This document shows, piece by piece, positions 46,101 to 56,300 of a stretch of 64,000 nt of DNA (position 1 is its first letter; the number at the start of each line of letters is the position of its first letter). A program made the position numbers and the translations under genes. A model generated the notes under the pieces. It saw nothing but the letters and a program-made list of their open reading frames with translations, was not told the DNA's origin and did not search any database. The DNA comes from Strongylocentrotus purpuratus. Taxonomy: Eukaryota > Echinodermata > Echinoidea > Camarodonta > Strongylocentrotidae. The stretch is taken from positions 33,563,266 to 33,627,265 of the forward strand of contig NW_022145605.1 in NCBI RefSeq assembly GCF_000002235.5. The letters run 5' to 3'.

Positions 46101-49100
46101 AATTTCAGTAAAATTGTAAAACGACCTTCTTTTTTTCAGAAAAATATCGAAGAAGTTCAGCAGTTGAAACCACCGGCTTTTGTACATGGACACACAAGCT
46201 TTTACCCGTATACTGATATCTGGTAAGATCTGTATTTTGTACTTCATATTCAGTCATACTGCACTGGAAGCACTTCTGAAATCTCCTCCTGCCTCTAGCA
46301 CCATATTAGTCAGCTGTAGCAGTATTGGGTTATGCACTCCTGGGAAGTTGACCATGGTATGGCGCTGTGCAATAAACAGTACGCTAGGACAGAAAGTTCA
46401 TCTGTTCAGTATCGCTTTAAAACTTATGATGCTTACAATTCATTTCTCTTTATGTCTATAAAAAGTATGTATGGGAAGGTAAAAAGTATTTGGTCTCTCT
46501 GTGACCACGTTAAGAATCGCGGAATTGACAAAATTAAAAACATTGCGACCATCCTTGGTGTTTGGTCTGGTCCCAGCTATAATAATAAGGCAGTGAAAGT
46601 ATTCAATACTAAAATCCTCGATTTGATCGAAAACGTAGTCCTAATATTAAAGCTAGACTTATGTGTATTCATGTTTGGGCCCACTAAAGTATTTTGTGTA
46701 TACATTCTGCAGTGGTGATTTGGATTTACAGTGTCAGTTGACTTGCATTTCATTTACTAAATAATTTCCCCTTGGTTGAAAAGCCGTCAGTAGCCGTTTC
46801 GATTTCGACTGCCGATTAATTTTCGGATCATTTTCTTTTACATGTATCAGAGAGAGAAGGAATTTATTTCACTTGCTTCATCGATTTTAGGAGGGCACTA
46901 ATTTCATTTTATCTTTATTTTTTTGTACACATTTAATTAAGGGAAAATCCACCGATCTACATCAATTTTATGCGAGAGCCTATCGCTCGAATGGAATCGA
47001 ATTTCTACTATGAAAGATTCGGCGATTATGCGCAAGATCCTTCGATTCACCATAACGACAACCTGGTAAGATTCCAATTACTATTAGAATGTGTCCTCGC
47101 CGTTGCATGATAAACAGGGACTTTTAGATTCGCACGAAGACAATGGGGATTGCTACGACCGACGTCATTTTAATGCACTGCCTTGAATGGACGTCACACG
47201 TATCAGTCCACGCAAATCTAAAAGTCCCTAATAAGACGCGGCGGACGGGAATGGGTAGAGTTAAAGCCCCACTGCACTACTTGTAGCTACTTGCGTCCTC
47301 TATATAGCAAACAATGTCTAAGCGGTACCCGTTGGTCCCCCATGGTCGCCTTTTTCGTATGTTACTTCAGAGCTGATTTGATGAGATAACCACCTGTCGG
47401 TGACCATGCAGAAAGGTCTAATCACTCCTGACCAAACTAGTGCAGATAGGCTGTAAAGGCAGGCATTACTACTTCAGCTAGAAGGGATTAGACCACCATC
47501 TCATTGACTCAGCTCTCATTTAACATAAGAAAAAGAGGATCATGGGGGACTAACAGGCACCGATTGAGGAAGTTTTCTATATAGAGGGAGCAAGTAGCTA
47601 CAAGTAGGACAGTGTGCCTTTAAAGAAATAAATAATATCAATATCAAAATATTCATCTCTACACACATATCATTCTTTGGAATCATCCACATCTTCTTCT
47701 GTCACCTGGCATGACTGTATTCTTTAAAATGATGTAATGACAGCCGTGATTCCGGTGTAACAATGCATGAGCGCCATGAGTGTCAAAAGTGACACACACA
47801 CACTATACAAGAACCCGTATTATAAAATTCCGGTAAGTATTTCAAAGAATGATATGCGTTATCAACAAACTCATAATTATGCTCACCAGCCCAGTTTTTC
47901 GTCGGGCGTCCTAATTTAATGATCACGCCATCTTCGGCTAGTAGAAAGTAAGTAGGGGTGGTAGCGTTGTTGTGGTGGAGATCGAAATTAAATAGGCTAA
48001 ATTCTGGACTACCTTGATGTAAGCCTTGATGTAAGCCTTGATGTTACTTTTTGTAGAAACTGATACGTTATACAATAAACAGTTTATACAGTCTTGCATT
48101 ATAACACAGTACATTACGTTCGGATCGTATTTGGTAGAAAATAAATGAACATATAAAATCTATTGATCTGCAGACTCTAGAACAGTGCGTTAACAAAGGC
48201 CTGGTCTGGTGCGGCCCCTGGTGGAATTGGCACATACTTTTCTGTGGTTATGAATCAAGATGCCAGTGAGTACTTAAATAATATCGGACGGCTTTGAGTG
48301 TGATACAAGAATGTTTTGCTCTCACTATGACAATGTTTTCGCTATGACAAAATTGACATAGCGAGAGCAATATGTTCTTGTATCACACGAAAACAAATAT
48401 CATCATTATTAATATCTTTATCGGGCTGACTAGCAAAACAACAAAATTTGACACACGGTAATTAATTCTATTCGTCTAATACCTGTTATAATCATGAAGA
48501 TATATTCTTCGAATAGCTGATATGAATCAATTCTTGCTTTTATTTGTTTATGGCCTCAAAACCATTTAGATGATCGTATACTATCATGATGATACTGATA
48601 TAGTCAACTCAATATAGCTGTATAACCCCCTACTCTCTTTGTCCCAACCCTTGATCTTTATGGATCAAACTTTTCCTTTTGTAACCATTAATTCTGAATG
48701 CACCTGCATACCTACTCTACCGATTACCCTTTCCTCATCGATTGTTCACCTAAGGAGATATATCTTTGTCCACCGTATTAATTCACTTACGGTAGATCCC
48801 CACGTTTTATTTCATTGCATTACTTTGTAGGACGGATCACGCTTGGTCACTTGAGAAAGCCAAGGAAAACATCGACCGGCACTACACTTTTATAGGGATA
48901 ACTGAGGAATTCGAGACTTCCCTTCAAATTATTGAGCGACTTGTGCCAGATTTGTTAGGAGGACTGTTAAAGGCTTACAAGGAATTAAATGACGATGGCA
49001 GTAAGTTTGTTTTCAGATTTTGCAAAATAACAGTTACATTCACTCAAATCGTCATTTCCATATCGTTATGATTTTTAGGGCAATGTCTTAATTGGTAAAG

Positions 49101-49412
49101 GATATAACAAACGGAAAACATACATATTCTCATTAACTGTGTAACCGATAGCCAAATCAAGAGTGGATGCCGGGGTTTTATACACCATGCCATCGAGGCA
49201 TCCACTAAATGTTCTAATAATTTTCTATTGCTTTTTCTCTTGCTCGCATGCACATAGCTAACTGGAATGAACTCTTCCGGACGAGGGACAAGAAAAGACT
49301 GTCGCCGCGGCTGGTTGATAAAGCTCGGGAAATCATGAAAGAAGATGTGGAATTGTATGAATATGCCTACGAAAAATTCAGGCAACTCAAAACCAGATTC
49401 GGACTGGAATGA
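43193..49412 (+). CDS. UST-like: 2-O-sulfotransferase of the heparan sulfate/uronyl family, 8 coding exons
   Basis: Exons: 43193-43319, 44552-44688, 45376-45504, 46140-46222, 46942-47065, 48174-48265, 48831-49000, 49258-49412; GT-AG throughout; 338 aa. A type II Golgi membrane enzyme that moves sulfate from PAPS to the 2-O position of uronic acid in glycosaminoglycans (family role; exact substrate unknown). Short cytoplasmic tail, one membrane helix at about 9-25, a stem rich in Thr/Ser, then the catalytic domain. The PAPS 5'-phosphosulfate loop is NDVPRTGSR (95-103). H147-G-H149 matches the catalytic histidine pair of HS2ST. The 3'-phosphate site reads FMREPIARMES (168-178), with Glu in place of the usual Asp of RDP, while Arg and Ser are kept; YYERFGD follows. 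C205/C213 and C224/C230 have exactly the spacing of the two HS2ST disulfides. The end, FRQLKTRFGLE, resembles human uronyl 2-sulfotransferase. Human relatives are 356 (HS2ST1) and 406 (UST) aa. The ATG at 43193 is the first one that precedes the membrane helix. Upstream non-coding exons may exist. Confidence 0.9.
44030..44265 (+). repeat. Minisatellite of ~55-60-bp units in intron 1 of the sulfotransferase gene
   Basis: About four to five imperfect units built around CGTTGTGTTGACACGCTGAT and TCGTCATCGTCATCACCTCG; the first traces begin near 43960. The units hold runs of TCATCG trinucleotides. No coding role. Confidence 0.75.
44716..44770. mobile_element. CAGTGGCGGATCCAGG element end in sulfotransferase intron 2
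   Basis: The same terminus as at 41909 and (inverted) 59771, followed by GTTCTCTGTCAGGGGTGGGG. No second end seen; begins 27 bp past the exon 2 donor. Confidence 0.45.
47117..47228. mobile_element. Older relative of the GGGACTTTTAG palindromic MITE, sulfotransferase intron 5
   Basis: Same ends (GGGACTTTTAGATTCGCACG and CGCAAATCTAAAAGTCCC) but a diverged interior. Confidence 0.7.
47265..47452 (+). mobile_element. Small TTAA-type MITE, left member of a back-to-back pair, sulfotransferase intron 5
   Basis: TTAA at 47261-47264; starts AGCCCCACTGCACTACTTG. Its right target reads GTAA (47453-47456), shared with the next element. Confidence 0.82.
47457..47619 (-). mobile_element. Small TTAA-type MITE, right member of the pair
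   Basis: Reverse complement starts AGGCACACTGTCCTACTTG, i.e. the other subfamily (as at 10480). TTAA at 47620-47623. The two members together make a 355-bp palindrome. Confidence 0.82.
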
Positions 49413-50839
49413 GATGCCGAATGGATGGACACCAGACGTACAGATCAACAATATTCGTAAATCTGACGATGAGTAAAGGAAGATTTTATGTATACAGGAG
49501 AGACCTATAGATTTAATTTACCATATTCCAAATCAATGTTGTTGTTTTGGTTTTTTTTATAGGTCGGATTCAACTAATAATTTTTTTGTTTTGTTCTCAT
49601 ATAAGAAATGACGTTGGCCTTCGGTCAACTTAGTGTAACATGTACTTACTATTGGCATTAAGCAATTCTGGTTTGATAATAAGGAAATACATGTATTGAC
49701 AATACGTGAGCCAAACAATTCGTAGAATAACTAATCACATAGTTGTAGTTACAAATAGAAACTGTTTAAATTGATAACAGTTTCTTTAGCACTTTGCTTT
49801 TCCTTCGTGCTAATGCCGAGTCATGTCCTATAAATCCGACTTGGATACGCAATTGTAATAGGAACAAGTCACCATAATAGTGCCAGATAGTGCTTAGTAT
49901 TCTGTTTCGATACAAAATGACACATGAAGCTGTACACCATGTAGCTCTCAATGGTGTCATCCATAATAAGCAATATATATATTAGTAATACAAACATGTT
50001 CAACACTTTCAAGCTGAATCTTTTCGACCATATATAAGCATGAGTTTCCTACAACGATGTACTCTTGAAATTACACGAAGAGTATTTCACGGCTAATACA
50101 TTACTACAAGGTGTGGTTATTCTTCTTCCTTTTCTTGTTGTTTTCGTATTATTCTTCCTTTTATTCTTCTCTCTCTCTCTCTCTTTCTCTTTATGGGTAC
50201 GGTGTTAAACACCTGTTTCTGACATTTGTTTTTCCTATCTTTTAAAAAATCTAAGGAGAACATTTGATTTCCGTAGCCAATTGTCATTTCTTTATTTTAT
50301 TTGAACAATCTTACTGCTTTTGTTAGCTTTTTATTTTGTATAACATTTGCTTTAAAAAATATATATTCATTGTGATTGAATGAAAAAAAGTAATTTTGAC
50401 TTTCGAGTCGGTTTTTTTTATTTTTAATTATTTTTTTTGGCGTAAGGTATTAAATTAAAAAAGCAATTTAAATGAACGTATTGTGTCGAAGAACAAAAAC
50501 TAAAAATGTACAATATTTGGGGCTTTAATTAGGCTTTTCCCAAGTACGCTTTGAGTCAAAGAATAAATATCTGCGTCTTAAGATGTTTTTCAATATTGGA
50601 TATGGGCTTTAATGTGTATTTATTCACTGTCTGCATGTATCTTTTGGACTACCCTGAATTATATCATCAAATTTTGCCGAGGCATTTTTGTTTATCAAAG
50701 CAAATTCATGAAATCTTTTCATCGGATGATTACATTCAATGAATGAAAATAGTACACAATGCAAACGTTCGAGCTTGGCCTATGTGGACTGTACGTGGAG
50801 ACAGAGAGAGAGAGAGAGAGACCCGCATACAGACATAAT
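49413..50839. other. Region downstream of the sulfotransferase gene
   Basis: Probably holds its 3' UTR; an AATAAA at about 50562 is one candidate signal. Otherwise AT-rich with T and CT runs. Confidence 0.4.
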
Positions 50840-51060
50840 GGCCCGAATTCACAAAGCAAGGTTTGAGCTCAAACCTCCTTTTGTTTCGCCAAACCTCCTT
50901 TTGTTCTTTACAAACCAAGGTTTGTCGACAAACCTAGCTCTGTGTACGTCATATGACGCGTTTTTTTTTACAATCCTGGTTTGTAAAAACGCGTCGAAAC
51001 GCGTCATATGACGCACGAAAACCAAGATTTGTCGACAAACATCCTTTGTGAATTCGGGCC
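50840..51060. mobile_element. Palindromic MITE, GGCCCGAATTCACAAAG ends
   Basis: Perfect 17-bp inverted ends; the interior has smaller palindromes (TTTGAGCTCAAA, TTTGTCGACAAA), repeated AAACCTCCTTTTGTT, and GCGTCATATGACGC. No clear target duplication. Confidence 0.8.
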
Positions 51061-51339
51061 ACAGAGGGGGAGGGAGAGGAACATCGTGATACGCAACGAG
51101 AGGGGGTGCCGACGGCTCTGCTCCTTGATATGATAGGTCCATGATAATGATGGCGAACGCTAGTTATAGCAGTCTCCTCTCCCTGGCGGCGTATTTTTCT
51201 TTTACACGCTAGCGAGGGGAATTTTACGATTAATTCCAATGAAACTACTCGCTAAGAGTCTAGACTATATGGGTGTTGCTGGTAACAGGGGGTCGTGGGC
51301 AATGTTCCGACTCGCACAAACACATGCTAACAAAACTTT

Positions 51340-51422
51340 TGCGGTATTGGAAGTCACCGCTGTCATCGCACCTTTGCAACCGAAGATCACAGAGTCTTCA
51401 AAATACTTACATTACAATTCTG
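51340..51422 (+). other. Candidate leader exon (promoter-proximal) of SLC43 copy 3
   Basis: A block ending ...CAATTCTG|GTAAGTC at 51422/51423 is strongly conserved with three tandem units upstream of copy 2, including the donor. It is the nearest conserved exon-like block upstream of the conserved acceptor at 53292. The 5' boundary is unknown. This copy happens to have an open frame through the block (from 51239), while the three other units have TAA there, so the block is more likely untranslated leader than protein code. It could instead be an exon of an unrelated repeated gene. Confidence 0.4.
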
Positions 51423-51594
51423 GTAAGTCTTATTTTGTTATGTTTACATTTCTCATTTCTGCTAAAATGATATTCATAATAAATCCCCCTTGCACAAGAA
51501 CTCACTTTAATTGCTCAACGCAAGCACATTCAGGCATAATATACTTAAGTCTTTCTTTTCTATGAAATCATTGCCCTTTCATTTCCTTTGGTAA

Positions 51595-51865
51595 TAATAA
51601 TCTGGATATGTATATAGCGCTTAAAATGGAACACCGTGTCTAAGCGCTTTACAGATATATTTCTACCCCTGTCATTGGATTCATTCACGCATAATGTGCA
51701 CCATCTCCACTCCCTGGGAAGTATTCCTACGATATATGGTCACCGTGAGGGCATAGATAATCACTAACACAAATGCTTTCGTCATCTCCCGGTTCCCCAT
51801 TTCTCTTGTGGGTATTAAGTGCAAAGTGTATGTTAATGTCGTGTCGGAGATAGAAAGGTTGTTAA
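51595..51865 (-). mobile_element. tRNA-like SINE, minus strand, upstream of SLC43 copy 3
   Basis: Counterpart of 26240-26535 (shared TGTGCACCATCTCCACTCCC and ATATGGTCACCGTGAGG). The head is more decayed. Confidence 0.6.
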
Positions 51866-52501
51866 TACTATAACTTTGGTATTATCTGTGTCAGTGATGT
51901 AATTTTTACTTCAATAGAATCTCAAAAAAAAATCTTTGACATTACCAGTACATATTTGTTCATGAAATCAATGTTAACATATTTGTTCCTTTCCTCGTTC
52001 AATAAGTTTTATTATTCCAATGATGCACGTCAGTAATCATGGCAATATACAAAGGAATTATGAGATTATTGTTAAAACCGTGATGAAATTACAAAAAAAA
52101 ATTAGAAGGGGATAATTTTAAAAAATGAGATGAATTTGACATGACTACACAAGCCTGCACACATACACCATGGGGTAGGTCCATGCATACACCAACCCAC
52201 ACTATTGAATATCCGTATCATGTAAGACTGATCCAAATAAGTGAACCTTGGATAGTCAAAACCAGAATTCCAAAATTCTCATCTGGAATCGTCATGAACA
52301 AAAATCAATTCAATTGAAAAGTATGGGATAGAAAAAAAAAATTCAATTCTATGTCATGCTTGGGTTTGGTGTATGATCCGATTTTGTGTGCATTGTAACA
52401 ACCTGTGCATCAGACTATGAAAAGTCATTGTTTTCATGGTCTAGTGCACGAGTTTGCTTTGGTTTTGTCCTCCATCATGACGTCGCCGTTGTTGTTTATT
52501 A

Positions 52502-52619
52502 GGGACTTTTAGATTTGCACGACGGAGAACGTGGACTGTCCTTTTAAGGCACTGGCAGTGACGTCACATCGCCTTAAAAGGTCAGTCCACGTTCTCCGTC
52601 GTGCAAATCTAAAAGTCCC
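52502..52619. mobile_element. Near-perfect palindromic MITE, TA target, 118 bp
   Basis: Arms of about 50 bp with one mismatch (GGGACTTTTAGATTTGCACG...), 20-base loop, flanked by TA on both sides (52500-52501, 52620-52621). A TA target fits Tc1/mariner-type mobilisation. Confidence 0.82.
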
Positions 52620-53292
52620 TACTATAGAAAAGTCAGTCAGTTTATGACCATTATTGCTAAATACTATAACAAATTATTTTGAATTCAAATGTACGTATAA
52701 TACATTCACATAATTTGCGTATATAAATGTAGGTTTATTTTTTCTTCTTAAACATCCCCCCCCAAAAAAGGGGGTAGATAATGGTATCATGTTAGATTAC
52801 TAATCATTAGGGAACCCTCTATAATGAAGGCAGAATATGTGCATTATGTTTGCCTTGGGGCCCTCTCTGTCAAGTATTAACAATTCACTGAATTGGCAAA
52901 GGAAGTTTCCCACAAGTTTAATCCCTAATGAGAGGATTCATTTTAGAAACATAATCTTGAACTGAAAGAGCATTTTACTCATAGAGTAGGTTTCGCTTAT
53001 TCTCTTATCTCGATCCACATGCTATCAATTTATTACCCGATATAATTACAAGTCATGTGACTAAAATGTGATATTCCTTGCCTTCAAAAATCTGTAAATC
53101 ATATTTCGTTCCTTGGTCAAAGTAAACCATAAATCAGTTCATATATTTATATACAAAATTATATATATAAACACATGTATATAGCTCAGTGATTTCATGT
53201 GCGTGAGAGTCCAAACGTGTTGAGCGTTGATTTGCGTTTGTTTCTTTGTTTTTGTGTGTTTGTTTTCTTGCTATTTTCGTTTTCATTTGTAG

Positions 53293-53373
53293 GTCTCCAA
53301 ATACCTTTGTCTGCTCATATGACGATAGTGATGTCTATTATCTGAAACGGGCTCGAATTCAATCAACGTGACG
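53293..53373 (+). other. 5' untranslated part of the first coding exon, copy 3
   Basis: Acceptor TTTTCATTTGTAG ends at 53292, identical to copy 2. The following leader has about 80 bases before the first usable ATG. The candidate upstream exon ends at 51422 (GTAAGT donor), giving a leader intron of about 1.87 kb. Confidence 0.55.
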
Positions 53374-56300
53374 ATGAAGACTGTCCTAATTATCGAGCGG
53401 CTCCTTGCTCTCCTATTTGCATGTTTTGAGAATCTGATACACGGATGCATTATCTTTGGCTGGCCCTCTCTGGTCTTTGTCTTGATCCAGCTTGGCTATT
53501 TCAGTGAATTATGTAGCGACACCAGGGAAAATGCGACATCTTCCTTACAAGTAAGAGGCACATAGTTATACCTGTGTCAATAATTGCAGTTTGGGCCTAT
53601 ATTTTATTAACCCTTTGGGGCACACATTCAATAACTTTCAATCATGCAATCGTTAAACTTTTGCTTGTCATTTAATTGTGACGAATGATTTGATGTTTAG
53701 TCGTACTTTCATATTAATATTCTTCCTATCCTGATCTTCCCGACATAACTGTGAAAATTCATCCCTTCTCAAAGTTTGCATTTCCTGAGCAATGCCAGGA
53801 TCTGCCGTCCTAGAATCTTACTATTTGTTCACAAAACAGGGGTGGATCCATGATTTTCTAATAGAGAGGGCACAATATTCTTGAAATTGTTGACAAGCCC
53901 CACCCCCCCCCCTCCAACAAATAAAGACCCTTCCCCTATTTTTTCAACAATTTTTTTTTGGGTCTCTGACAGGCAAATAAGAAAATCATCACCTCATGGA
54001 GCACATTTTAAGATTAAAGATATGATCTCAAACCTGGTTTGTTAAAACGCGTCGAAACGCGTCATATGACGCACGAAAACCTAGGTTTGTCGACAAACCT
54101 CCTTTATGAATTCGGGCCTTTAGGTTTCGAACGTGGAGCATGGTTCGGTTGTGACCCCCCCCCCCCCCCCATAAAAATCCGCCGGTACATCAAAGGTCGC
54201 ACTGGCAAAGACTGGCTTCATATTGATCCTTTTGTAGGTTTTACGACACAGGCTCATGTGATGAGCATTATTAATCTTCACTATCCGAATTCCTAACTAC
54301 AACTCTGGACCAAAATATCCCAACCTTAAAGGGAAAGTCCACCCCAAAAATAAGTTTGTTTCGATAGAGGCAGAATAATAAGAAAATCAGGTGAGTGAAA
54401 GTTTGAGCAAATTCTGAATGAAAATAAGAAAGTTATGAATTATTGAAGTTGTGATCAATCAAATACAAATTGGCAACTCTGTGACTTATTATACGAGCTC
54501 TCCTTCATTTGCTTTGTGCATAATATTCCATAAAATCATGTTTTCTTCGTTATTGATGACGGAATATATATTTGTTCCTTGCAGGGGGAGTATAGAAACA
54601 TATTTGCAATTATTATATTTAGGGTGCATGTATGGTTGAAAGTTTTCTTGAGGGAAAATGAAAATTTTAGATTTTTTTAGTACTGAGCAAATGGAAGTTG
54701 AGCTCGCATGATACGTCATAGAGTTGCCAATTTGTGTTTGATTGATCACATCTTCAAAAATTCTAACTTCCTTATTTTTAATCGGAATTTGCTCAAACTT
54801 TCACTGACTTGTTTCTCTCATTTTTCTACTCCTATTAAAACTAACTTAATTTCAGGGTGGACTTCCCCTTTAACCATAACCGCAAATCATTAATAAAATA
54901 AAATTTGGAGAGCAATTGGCGCCAGAGTCAATGTCGGAAAACCAGTGTGCCATCTGAATATAAGTAGACTCTATTACTCTAATAGCAATATTCTTCGTCT
55001 TTTAAATCGCACTTGATTTATTGGCGATGTCTCTTAAGCGCCCTACAGATATACTTCTATCAAGGTCATGTGATTCGATCATCACGCTTGCCCGCACCAA
55101 AGTATGCATATTCCCAGCTCCATGGGGACCATTCCATCAAGGCGCCATTTTACGGATACTCACAATCCTGAGAAAACTTCAATGGGTTTCAATCCTACCG
55201 GATGCTAATACACTCCTGGGTGGAGAGTTGCAAAATAAATGTGGATCTATATTTTCCAAAAGCACGTTATGACCGGGTTGAGATTCGGGCCCAAACCCCT
55301 TTGATTGATATTCGATTGAAAGGAATCGCTTTACCACGACACCTCCAATCTTTATATCTTCCATGCATTTCAATAGCTCAACAATATTACCGATGCTCAA
55401 AATCTCAGCAAATCAGGCGTTGTTGAATCTTGTCCAGAACAGGAGAGTCGCCTACAACTCGTCTTCTCTATCAGTGCAGCCGTGCAAGCTACATGCATGT
55501 TTCCTGTTGGGTTCATGTTCGATTACTTTGGTACCCGATTATCCCGCGTCGTCATGAGGTACGTTTCCAACGCAACAGTTGAACAGTGTAGTCAGGGTTC
55601 GAAGCATAAACTTTCCATTAGGAAATGAATTTAGGCTTACAGTCGGCTCATTGTTTAACATAATTTTGTATTTTTTCCCAAAGGGTTAACGGTAGCCACA
55701 TGTGTAATAATATTGCATTCTCCTGCGATCATTGTATTACCAAGTATCCATTTAATACACCTGGAAGATCGAGAGACAAATATGGGCAAAACACATTACT
55801 CAAGAGTGTTAGGACCAAGCAGTAGTCGAACTGCGAGTCCAGAGTCTCCACTATACAGTGCTATTACAGACACATCGCTTTTCATTGATAAAATATTCCT
55901 TGCTTTTTTACCAAGCGAAATTTAAAAGATATTTTAATTCATTTGGAACACGTTACAGTTAGTTTTCTTATAATTACTATTGCATTTAACAAACGTCTAC
56001 TTCTGATGCGTTCTCATTCCGTCAACTACCATTTTGCAATCACTTAAGTTACTTGTTTGCTTTGTGTTTGCTTGTCTTTTTACAGCTGTGTCATACTTCA
56101 TATCTTTTATTTTTTTAAATCTTACCAATAGTATCCTTCTACTCATTGGCTACGTATTGATGGCATTCAGTTCTCCAACGTACTCTATTTTGGTGTTTCC
56201 CGGAACCATCTGTTTTACCATTGGAGGAGTCATCGTGCTATTTTCTTCTATGCAGGTCAGTTATCCAATTACTTACGATCACCAAATTTTGCATTTTATT

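Noticed and set aside
46332-46718. 128-codon frame after exon 4 of the sulfotransferase gene
   Set aside because: Lies in intron 4 and has no family similarity; exon 4 to exon 5 joins in phase without it.
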